DNA of 6,670 nucleotides from Gemmatimonadota bacterium (GTDB lineage: Bacteria > Gemmatimonadota > Gemmatimonadetes > Longimicrobiales > RSA9): positions 1-6,670 of the forward strand of contig JACQPS010000167.1 in NCBI GenBank assembly GCA_016207445.1, written 5' to 3'. The notes under the pieces were generated by a model. The model searched no databases. It saw nothing but the letters and a program-made list of their open reading frames with translations, and had not been told where the DNA came from. Made by a program: the position numbers and the translations under genes. Of this stretch, positions 1-5,451 are shown in pieces (the stretch's first letter is position 1; the number at the start of each line of letters is the position of its first letter).

Positions 1-1601
1 ATGGCGAGCGCCGTCCACAGCCCGAAACGGTCCCAGACGCCGCGTTCGCGGTGCAGCGGCTCGAGCGTCTCGGCGTACTCGATCGGCTCCGGCTCCTCGC
101 GCTTGGGACCCAGCCCGGTCGCGACCATGACGATCACGAAGCTCATCGCGCTCACGAAGAGGATGACCCCTCCGATCGCCGACAGGCCGGTCCACTGCTG
201 CCAGGCCTGCGCCGCCGGGTGACCGAAGTAGCTGGCATCGTAGACGCGACGTGGCATGCCCATCAGCCCGGTGGCGTGGTTCACCACGCTGAAGGCCATC
301 ATCCCGACGAACCAGAGGTAGGGTTGTACGGTCGCGAGCGACACCAGTCGGAGCGGCTTGCCCGTGAGGCGCGGCACGATCCAGTACCCGGCTCCCATGA
401 AGGTGAGGGCGACCGCCGTTCCCACCGTCAGGTGAAAGTGCCCCTGCACCCACGCCGTGTTGTGGATCATTCCATTCATGCCGTACGCCGCGTTCACCGC
501 GCCGCCGAACCCGCCGACCGCGAAGGTGAGCAGGGCCAATGCGACGGAGGCGAAGAACGGATCGCGCCAGGGCAGCCGGCCGAGCCAGTCGAGCCACCCC
601 TCTGCCCCGCGCATGCGCCCGGCCACCTCGAGCGAGGCCAGCACCGTGAAGGCCGTGAGGAAGCTCGGGAAGAGAATGGCGTACGTGCTGAAGGTGTGCG
701 CCAGCTTCCAGCCGGACGGGATGCCGGGGTCCATGAACTGGTGGTGGAAGCCGACCGGCGTGGAGAAGAGGATGAAGAGCACGAAGACGACGCGCGCCAG
801 CGTATCGCTGAAGAGGCGGCCGCCCGCGATGCGCGGCAGCACGGCGTACCAGAGCGTGTACGCCGGCAGCAGCCAGAAGTAGACGAGCGGGTGGCCGAAC
901 CACCAGAAGAGCGTGCGCGCGAGCACGGGATCGACGGTCTGCCGCAACCCGAGCGACCACGGGATCAATAGCAGCAGCATGTCGGCGGCGATCGCGACCG
1001 TCGCCAGCAGCCAGACGATAACCGTCGCCAGGATGCCGTGCATGGCGAGTGGGACGGGGACGTCCGGGTGCCCGTTCCGCCACGCGCGGTAGCTCCGGAT
1101 CATGACCGCGCACCAGCCCCAGGAGCCGACGACCAGCAGCGTGGCGCCGATGTAAAAGAGCGGGTGCGCGCGCAGCGGCGGATAGAAGGTGTAGAGCACG
1201 GTGGCCTTGCCGGCCAGAATCGCGGCGGCCGCGAGCAAGGTCCCGAGTGCCGCGGTCGCGAACGAGAGCCAGCCCAGACGCTCGCTCTTCAGCGGCCAGT
1301 TCAGCGAGGTGCGGGCGAGCACGTAGCCGAGCCCCATGATGAAGAACGTGGTGAAGACGAGCGCCATGAGCACGCCGTGCGCGGTGACCGAGAGGTAGAA
1401 GATTCTGGGAGACCGGAACGGCAGCGCCGCGTTGGCTCGCGACAGCGACTGCATGACGGCCGTGAGCGCGGCCAGGCCGAAGGCGGCGATCGCCACCCAG
1501 AAATGCGGCAGCGCCAGCCGTGCCCACGCCGAGCCCGGCGCCGTCTCGGCACCGGCAGTGCGCGCCTCCACGTCGTCGTCCCGGTAGGCCGTGGTCTTCA
1601 T
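1..1601 (-). CDS. cbaA: Cytochrome c oxidase subunit I, ba3 type (partial, C-terminus beyond window)
   Basis: Catalytic subunit of a B-family (ba3-like) heme-copper oxygen reductase. It is an integral membrane protein that reduces O2 to water with electrons from cytochrome c via subunit II, and pumps protons. 533 codons are visible; the Thermus ba3 subunit I is about 562 residues, so roughly 30 are missing past the edge. All six metal-ligand histidines are present: H75 (TAHG, low-spin heme b), H237 in GHPLVY with Y241 placed to form the His-Tyr crosslink, H286/H287 (FHHQF, CuB), H388 (heme a3) and H390 (heme b) in GHFH. The HPLVY and FHH motifs and their spacing match Thermus ba3 with a constant offset of four residues, separating it from A-family and cbb3 enzymes. 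The ATG overlaps the subunit II stop in ATGA, and a strong GGAGGAGGAGG lies just upstream. Family assignment is firm; heme type (a3 or o3) cannot be read from sequence. Confidence 0.96.
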   Translation of the reverse strand, partial: MKTTAYRDDDVEARTAGAETAPGSAWARLALPHFWVAIAAFGLAALTAVMQSLSRANAALPFRSPRIFYLSVTAHGVLMALVFTTFFIMGLGYVLARTSLNWPLKSERLGWLSFATAALGTLLAAAAILAGKATVLYTFYPPLRAHPLFYIGATLLVVGSWGWCAVMIRSYRAWRNGHPDVPVPLAMHGILATVIVWLLATVAIAADMLLLLIPWSLGLRQTVDPVLARTLFWWFGHPLVYFWLLPAYTLWYAVLPRIAGGRLFSDTLARVVFVLFILFSTPVGFHHQFMDPGIPSGWKLAHTFSTYAILFPSFLTAFTVLASLEVAGRMRGAEGWLDWLGRLPWRDPFFASVALALLTFAVGGFGGAVNAAYGMNGMIHNTAWVQGHFHLTVGTAVALTFMGAGYWIVPRLTGKPLRLVSLATVQPYLWFVGMMAFSVVNHATGLMGMPRRVYDASYFGHPAAQAWQQWTGLSAIGGVILFVSAMSFVIVMVATGLGPKREEPEPIEYAETLEPLHRERGVWDRFGLWTALA

Positions 1602-2080
1602 GGCGCCTCCTCCTCCGTGACGATGAGCTTGCCCGACATGACGTGGTGCCCCAGACCGCAGAACTCGTTGCACACGATCAGGTAGTCGCCCGGCCTTGCG
1701 AACTCCGTCGTGAACTGGCTGACGTAACCCGGGACGACCATCGTATTGCCGTTGCTGCCGACGATCGCGAAGCCATGGATGACGTCGGCGCTGGTCAGGC
1801 GGAACGTGACGGGTACGTGCGCGGGCACCCGGATCTCCGCCGGCTGGAACGAGAACATCTGCGCGAGCACCACGACCTGGACGCTGCCGTCGGGGCGCGT
1901 GCTCACGCCCGGCGTCGCGAAGCGCGCATCGGTGCGCACGAGCTTCGGGTCGATCGTCTCGACGTGGCTCGGCGGGTGGCTCGCAAAGGCGAAGGCGCCG
2001 TACGTGATCGAGCCGAGGAACGCGGCGATCATCAGCACGGCCAGGCCCATCCAGATCTTTTCGTAGAGATCGACGTGCAT
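1598..2080 (-). CDS. cbaB: Cytochrome c oxidase subunit II, ba3 type (CuA)
   Basis: Membrane-anchored subunit with a periplasmic cupredoxin domain that takes electrons from cytochrome c and passes them to subunit I. It has 160 residues: one N-terminal helix (about residues 9-31), then the CuA domain. The dinuclear copper ligands are complete: H102 (VIHGF), C137, E139 (backbone carbonyl ligand), C141, H145 and M148 in CNEFCGLGHHVM. The spacing is the same as in Thermus ba3 subunit II, which has Gln where this has E139. The short length with a single helix is typical of the ba3 type; A-family subunit II usually has two helices. The ATG at 2080 is preferred because GAGG sits 6 nt upstream. A GTG at 2092 in the same frame would add MRSG and overlap the IIa stop in GTGA. 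The stop overlaps the subunit I start by 4 nt. Confidence 0.95.
   Translation of the reverse strand: MHVDLYEKIWMGLAVLMIAAFLGSITYGAFAFASHPPSHVETIDPKLVRTDARFATPGVSTRPDGSVQVVVLAQMFSFQPAEIRVPAHVPVTFRLTSADVIHGFAIVGSNGNTMVVPGYVSQFTTEFARPGDYLIVCNEFCGLGHHVMSGKLIVTEEEAP
1606..1616 (-). promoter_or_regulatory. Strong ribosome binding site for oxidase subunit I
   Basis: Reads GGAGGAGGAGG on the minus strand, 4 nt (11 nt for the distal repeat) before the ATG at 1601. It lies inside the last codons of subunit II, where it also encodes the run of glutamates near that protein's C-terminus. This supports the chosen subunit I start and coupled translation. Confidence 0.75.
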
Positions 2081-2086
2081 ACCGGA

Positions 2087-2090
2087 CCTC
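2087..2090 (-). promoter_or_regulatory. Ribosome binding site deciding the subunit II start
   Basis: GAGG on the minus strand, 6 nt before the ATG at 2080 and overlapping the last base(s) of the upstream IIa stop codon. It favours this ATG over the in-frame GTG at 2092, which has no comparable site at the right distance. Confidence 0.6.
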
Positions 2091-2232
2091 ACGGATGGAT
2101 CGCCCCGCGGGGCGAGTAGACGAGGAAGTAGAGCACGAGCCAGCCCAGGGCGAAGACGAGGCCGTAGGCCAGTACGATGGCGAGCGTGCCCCGGGGGTGC
2201 CGGCCCAGCTCAGCGGCGCGGTGGTCGGTCAT
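2089..2232 (-). CDS. cbaD: ba3-type cytochrome c oxidase subunit IIa (single-helix small subunit)
   Basis: A 47-residue membrane peptide: a charged N-terminus (MTDHRAAELGRHPRG), one hydrophobic helix at about residues 16-39, and a short SPRGAIHP tail. In Thermus ba3 oxidase, subunit IIa is a 34-residue helix that occupies the position taken by the first helix of subunit II in A-family enzymes. The core here (PRGTLAIVLAYG through LVYSPRG) lines up by eye with that peptide: a basic residue and Gly before the helix, and an aromatic-rich end followed by RG. It lies directly upstream of subunit II, as expected. The ATG at 2232 overlaps the radical SAM stop in ATGA, with only a weak GAGAG 5 nt upstream, so translation probably depends on re-initiation. 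At this length it is easily missed by gene callers. The 13 extra residues are mostly at the N-terminus. Identity is strong from context plus helix; the gene symbol follows Thermus usage. Confidence 0.87.
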   Translation of the reverse strand: MTDHRAAELGRHPRGTLAIVLAYGLVFALGWLVLYFLVYSPRGAIHP

Positions 2233-3479
2233 GGAAGCTCTCGCTGGTTCAGGTGGTGGTTCGCAGCCGGGAAAGTCGGCAGCGGGCGACGCCGCCCGGC
2301 CACGCGCCGGGCGAAGTATTCCGTCACCGGTTCTGCCTCGCCCGCCTCCACCAGCCGGCGGTAGCGGGCAGGCACGTGCGTGCAGAACGGCTCGGCCTCC
2401 AGGTAGTCGCCCGTCAGTGCGTACGCGCGTGCGCGACTTCCGCCGCACACATCCACGTACTCGCACACGCCGCACTTGCCCTTGAGCAGAGAGCGATCGC
2501 GCAGCCCGCGAAAGAGCGGCGACTCGCGGTAGACCTGGACGACGTCGTCCGAGCGAACGTTGCCGGCCGAGAGCGGCAGGAAGCCCGACGGGACGATCTC
2601 GCCCGTGTGGCTGATGAAGACGAAGCCGTCGCCGTCGTTGACCCCCTTGGCGCGGCCCACGCCGTCGCCCAGCGAGAAGCCCGCGGCGGTCAGTGGCGCC
2701 GGCGCCTGCTCGCGCGAGCCGGCCCGGCGCTCGCCCACCTGCCGCTGGAGGAGCACGCGCCGGTACTGCGGCGCGGCCGTGCTCTTGATGTCGAACGGAG
2801 CGGTGCGGGCGAGCTCGTACATCTTGTGAAAAACGGCCTCGAACTCCTCCGCGCTGGCCAGATCTTCCGGGCGAGCCCGCCCGGTCGGGACCAGGAAGAA
2901 GACCGACCAGAGCACGATGCCGAGGCCCGTCATCAAGTCGCACAGCCGGTCGAAATCCTCCAGGTTGTGGCGCCCGACCGTGGTATTCACCTGCGTGCTC
3001 AGCCCGAGCTCACGCGCCGCGTCCAGCATGCGCAGCGTCCAGGCGTACGAGCCGGCCACGCCCCGAAAGGCGTCATGGATTTCCGCCGTCGAGCCATCCA
3101 GGCTCACCGCCAGCCGACCCAGGCCCGCATCCCGCAACCGGCGCAACACCTCGGGCGTCATGAGCGGAGTCCCCGAGGGCGTCATGGCCACGCGCAGCCC
3201 CAGCCGCGCGCCGTGCGCCACCAGGTCGACCACATCGTCGCGCTTCAGGGGGTCGCCGCCCGTGAGCACGAACAGCGGTTTGCCGAACTGCCGCACCTCG
3301 TTCATCAGCCGCATCGCCTCGAGCGTGTTCAGCTCCGCCGGGTCACGGCACGGCACCGCCTCCGCCCGGCAGTGGCGGCACGACAGGTCGCACGCGCGCG
3401 TCGTCTCCCAGATGACCAGGAAAGGCGCCGCCGCAAAGTCCACCTCGGCCACGGGGGGACGCGCGTCGTCCGGTTTCAC
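2229..3479 (-). CDS. Radical SAM protein with twitch/SPASM-like C-terminal domain
   Basis: Predicted cytoplasmic Fe-S enzyme that cleaves S-adenosylmethionine to start radical chemistry; substrate unknown. Numbered from the GTG at 3479 it has 416 residues. The SAM-cluster motif is C30-x3-C34-x2-C37, followed by GGDP (74-77), VSLDGS (125-130) and NTTV (165-168) of the TIM barrel. The C-terminal domain has C336-x2-C339-x5-C345 and C366, enough for one auxiliary [4Fe-4S] cluster; the position where full SPASM proteins have another Cys is Ser (S298), so it is closer to a twitch domain. Overall it resembles the group containing AhbD, NirJ and PqqE, and from memory the BA_1875/TIGR04053 family. The frame stays open to an ATG at 3647, but those 56 codons hold ATA, TTA, ACA, AGA and CGA and match nothing recognised, so the GTG start is preferred; the start remains uncertain (GTGs also at 3521 and 3563). 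The stop overlaps the oxidase IIa start in ATGA, suggesting a role linked to the oxidase or its hemes (inference). Confidence 0.9.
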   Translation of the reverse strand: MKPDDARPPVAEVDFAAAPFLVIWETTRACDLSCRHCRAEAVPCRDPAELNTLEAMRLMNEVRQFGKPLFVLTGGDPLKRDDVVDLVAHGARLGLRVAMTPSGTPLMTPEVLRRLRDAGLGRLAVSLDGSTAEIHDAFRGVAGSYAWTLRMLDAARELGLSTQVNTTVGRHNLEDFDRLCDLMTGLGIVLWSVFFLVPTGRARPEDLASAEEFEAVFHKMYELARTAPFDIKSTAAPQYRRVLLQRQVGERRAGSREQAPAPLTAAGFSLGDGVGRAKGVNDGDGFVFISHTGEIVPSGFLPLSAGNVRSDDVVQVYRESPLFRGLRDRSLLKGKCGVCEYVDVCGGSRARAYALTGDYLEAEPFCTHVPARYRRLVEAGEAEPVTEYFARRVAGRRRPLPTFPAANHHLNQRELP

Positions 3480-3638
3480 CGTCGCTCTTCGGCTCCGACC
3501 CCAGCGTTTGCCATCGGGCACTTGGACCGCCGGGCCAAGGGCACGCTCCGTACCGCCGCGCACCCGCCGGTCGCTGCCGTGCAACGCCCAGTGCTGTAAT
3601 GTGTTATGCCGTGGTATGCGCCGGCTGACCGCGGCCTC

Positions 3639-3699
3639 TTGGGACATTCTGTCACGGGCACGCAGCTATTGGGACTTTACGCGTCATGGCAAAATGTCC
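3639..3699. repeat. Short direct and inverted repeats in the divergent promoter region
   Basis: TTGGGACATT (3639-3648) recurs as TTGGGACTTT (3669-3678), exactly 30 bp apart, close to three helical turns. Each copy is followed by a related tail, GTCACGGGCA (3651-3660) and GTCATGGCA (3683-3691). GGACATT (3642-3648) is also the exact reverse complement of AATGTCC (3693-3699). Within the first copy, GACA-TTC-TGTC (3643-3653) is a small inverted repeat. The arrangement suggests tandem operator sites for a regulator of one or both operons; the regulator is unknown, and chance similarity is possible with motifs this short. Confidence 0.35.
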
Positions 3700-3715
3700 G
3701 GGGCCGGCCGTGCCG

Positions 3716-3726
3716 GTTGGGCCAAC
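3716..3726. repeat. Small palindrome GTTGG-G-CCAAC
   Basis: A perfect inverted repeat with 5-bp arms and a 1-bp centre, containing another TTGGG like the two copies at 3639 and 3669. It could be a further half-site pair of the same operator system or a chance palindrome. Confidence 0.25.
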
Positions 3727-3857
3727 TCCGCTCCAGCTCGACCCTTGATGCCGATCGCCGGACCGCGCAATTTCGCGCACACCACCGGGATGCCGCTCCG
3801 GCCGCAAGGCGGAGTGGCGGCGCAGATTGTGCCCATCCAGTCGAGCCACGGCAGGCG

Positions 3858-5006
3858 ATGCCCTTCGACATGAGCCTCATTCAGCGCGGCGCGCGGTTGC
3901 GCCGCAGCGCCTTCTTCGCAGCCACGCAGCGTTGGGGCGCGCAGGCGTACACGGTCTACAACCACACGCTCTTCCCGATCTGCTTCGGCGACCTGGAGGA
4001 GGAGTACTGGCACCTGATCCATCACGTCACGCTCTGGGACGTGGCCGTGGAACGGCAGGTCGAGATCACGGGCCCGGATGCGTTCACCTTCACCAACCTG
4101 CTCACGCCGCGCGACCTCTCGCGCTGTGCCGTGGGCCAGGGCAAGTACGTCGTGATCACCGCCGAGGATGGCGGCGTCATCAACGATCCCGTGCTGCTCA
4201 GGCTGGGCGAGAACCACTTCTGGCTGGCGCTCGCCGACAGCGACGTGCTGCTGTGGGCCCGCGGCGTCGCCCTGCACGCGGGGCTGCGGGTCGACATCCG
4301 CGAGCCCGACGTCTCCCCGCTGCAGGTGCAGGGACCCAAGGCGAAAGAGGTGGTCGGCGCACTGTTCGGGGAGGATGTGTTGAAGCTGCGCTACTACTGG
4401 TTCCTCGAGCGCTCGCTCGATGGCATCCCGGTCGTGGTCACGCGCACCGGCTGGACCGGCGAGGTCGGCTACGAGATCTACCTTCGGGACGGCGCCAAGG
4501 GCGACGAGCTGTGGGAGCGCATCATGGAGGCCGGCCGGCCCCACGAGATCCGCCCGGCCGGACCGTCGGACATCCGCCGGATCGAGGCCGGCATCCTGAA
4601 CTGGGGCGCCGACATGACGCTGGACGACAACGTGTACGAGGCCGGCCTCGACCGGCTCGTCGATGTCGACAAGACCGCGGACTACATCGGCAAAGAGGCC
4701 CTGACGCGCATCCGGGCGGAAGGCGTGAAACGGAAGCTGGTCGGGGTCGAGATCGCGGGCGATCGCCTCGAGTTCAACGCCGTGAAATGGCCGGTACTGA
4801 GCGACGGGATCGCGATCGGGCGCGTCACCTCGGCGATCTGGTCGCCGCGACTCCGCAAGAACATCGGGTACGCCATGGTGCCGATCACCCACGCCGCGCT
4901 CGGTACGCCGCTGCGCGTGCTCGTTCCCGAGGCCGGTGAGCGAGAGGCCAGCGTGGCGGCGAAGCCGTTCCTGGACCCGGAGAAGCGAATCCCGAAAGGG
5001 AGGTGA
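3858..5006 (+). CDS. GcvT-fold aminomethyltransferase, DmdA-like
   Basis: Predicted cytoplasmic tetrahydrofolate-dependent enzyme of the GcvT/DmdA family, which moves a one-carbon unit from a substrate to folate. It has 382 residues: an N-terminal GCV_T folate-binding region (about 25-270) and a C-terminal barrel (about 285-372). The start region (RGARLRRSAFF, then YTVYNHTLFP, YWHL, WDVAVERQVEI, LTPRDLS, ADSDVLLWA, DVSPLQVQGPK) follows the DMSP demethylase pattern closely. However, the segment that reads SKQGG in DmdA proteins is TGWTGEVGYE here (197-206), as in glycine-cleavage T protein. N109-D110 (GGVINDP) fits the conserved catalytic Asp of GcvT. So it is probably not a DMSP demethylase; substrate unknown. 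No gcvH, gcvP or lpd is adjacent. The ATG at 3858 is chosen; ATG 3870 (MSLIQRG) is equally plausible, as neither has a good RBS. The frame is open upstream to 3606 but without conserved sequence. It heads the plus-strand cluster. Confidence 0.88.
   Translation: MPFDMSLIQRGARLRRSAFFAATQRWGAQAYTVYNHTLFPICFGDLEEEYWHLIHHVTLWDVAVERQVEITGPDAFTFTNLLTPRDLSRCAVGQGKYVVITAEDGGVINDPVLLRLGENHFWLALADSDVLLWARGVALHAGLRVDIREPDVSPLQVQGPKAKEVVGALFGEDVLKLRYYWFLERSLDGIPVVVTRTGWTGEVGYEIYLRDGAKGDELWERIMEAGRPHEIRPAGPSDIRRIEAGILNWGADMTLDDNVYEAGLDRLVDVDKTADYIGKEALTRIRAEGVKRKLVGVEIAGDRLEFNAVKWPVLSDGIAIGRVTSAIWSPRLRKNIGYAMVPITHAALGTPLRVLVPEAGEREASVAAKPFLDPEKRIPKGR
4999..5003 (+). promoter_or_regulatory. Ribosome binding site deciding the small-protein start
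   Basis: A perfect GGAGG, 5 nt before the ATG at 5009 and overlapping the end of the DmdA-like gene. It selects ATG 5009 over the GTG at 5003, which lies inside the site itself. Confidence 0.75.
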
Positions 5007-5008
5007 GC

Positions 5009-5287
5009 ATGGAACCGCTCGTCGCAGTCGTCGGCATTCTCGCCGTGTTCGTGGTGCTCGCGTGGGTCATCGCGCAGGTGGATGGCCTGGGCTTCCTCGC
5101 GCCCAAATCCACGCACGGCATCCGCGGCTCGGCGGAATCGTTCTGCGTGGGAGATTGCCGCGTAAACGGTCGCTGCCCGCTGACCGGCAGCGCGCAGCGC
5201 GCGCCGAGCTGCCCGCTGTGGACGTACGTGGACGCCGACGTGCCGACCGTACTGTACGGCAGCCCGTTCGAGCCGACGCCCGTTTGA
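5009..5287 (+). CDS. Small membrane-anchored protein with four cysteines, function unknown
   Basis: Family not recognised. It has 92 residues: a four-residue N-terminus, one hydrophobic helix at about residues 5-23 (VAVVGILAVFVVLAWVI), then a soluble tail of about 65 residues. The tail has C46-x3-C50-x5-C56-x11-C68, two of them in C-P pairs (C56-P57, C68-P69), and ends in an aromatic/proline-rich stretch (WTYVDADVPTVLYGSPFEP). Four cysteines could bind a metal or Fe-S cluster or form two disulfides. The basic residues (K33, R39) follow the helix, which by the positive-inside rule would put the tail in the cytoplasm; an uncleaved signal anchor with an outside tail cannot be excluded. Coding status is supported by a perfect GGAGG at 5-nt spacing, a start 2 nt after the upstream stop, and a GC-rich third codon position. 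Its position between the DmdA-like gene and apbE suggests a redox or assembly role, which is inference. Confidence 0.75.
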   Translation: MEPLVAVVGILAVFVVLAWVIAQVDGLGFLAPKSTHGIRGSAESFCVGDCRVNGRCPLTGSAQRAPSCPLWTYVDADVPTVLYGSPFEPTPV

Positions 5288-5451
5288 GGCGTCACGGCGC
5301 AAGGCCGGCGGCGGGCGACACTGGTCGAGGAGACGGGCGGCCATCGCAAGTACATCATCCTGAGCGCGACGACGCCGAAGCCGTGAGCCTGCGCTTGCAT
5401 CTCGTGCTCCCTGCCGCCACATTGGGCGCACCTTCCCTACTCCGCGAGTCG
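5288..5451 (+). other. Short gap before apbE with an in-frame open stretch
   Basis: 164 bp with no confident gene. Directly after the small-protein TGA (5285-5287) the same frame stays open for 32 codons to a TGA at 5384-5386, ending in KYIILSATTPKP. It has no ATG, GTG or TTG. Its stop overlaps a GTG at 5383 (GTGA) that is an alternative apbE start. No T-tract terminator was seen, so transcription probably continues into apbE. Confidence 0.4.

Larger units (their letters stand above)
3480..3857. other. Divergent intergenic region, likely promoter/operator region
   Basis: About 380 bp separate the start codons of the two divergent clusters. Frames remain open here on both strands, but codon choice is atypical and nothing recognisable is encoded. 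The section 3590-3700 is clearly lower in GC than the flanking genes and contains the repeats listed separately. No convincing sigma-70 pair was found. A TTGCCA (3692 to 3687, minus strand) resembles a -35 box but lacks a good -10 at 16-18 bp, and TGTAAT (3595-3600, plus strand) resembles a -10 box without a -35. No RNA gene was recognised. Confidence 0.6.

Noticed and set aside
51..971. Long plus-strand open frame opposite oxidase subunit I
   Set aside because: It is antisense to a gene with all oxidase ligand motifs. The translation is a low-complexity mix of Arg, Glu, His and Gly typical of GC-rich shadow frames.
2233..2943. Long minus-strand frame continuing upstream of subunit IIa
   Set aside because: Only its last 47 codons form a sensible helix with family resemblance. 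The earlier part is a frame-shifted reading of the radical SAM gene.
2253..3599. 448-codon plus-strand open frame opposite the radical SAM gene
   Set aside because: It is a shadow of a gene with clear CxxxCxxC and twitch motifs. The product is Arg/Ala/His-rich with no recognisable domain and no upstream RBS.
3595..3600. TGTAAT as a plus-strand -10 box
   Set aside because: It matches 5 of 6 consensus bases, but no -35-like hexamer lies 16-18 bp upstream, and it is about 260 bp from the first plus-strand gene.
3480..3647. N-terminal extension of the radical SAM protein to the ATG at 3647
   Set aside because: The 56 extra codons contain rare A/T-ending codons (ATA, TTA, ACA, AGA, CGA), the ATG has no RBS, and nothing there matches the family. 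It is more likely promoter DNA, though not excluded.
3684..4892. 402-codon minus-strand frame opposite the DmdA-like gene
   Set aside because: It is antisense to a well-conserved gene; composition is rich in Asp, Val, Arg and His, with no domain pattern.
5183..5197. TGSAQ in the small protein as an ApbE flavinylation site
   Set aside because: It does not fit the (S/T)GA(S/T) target motif, and the protein has no FMN-binding domain.
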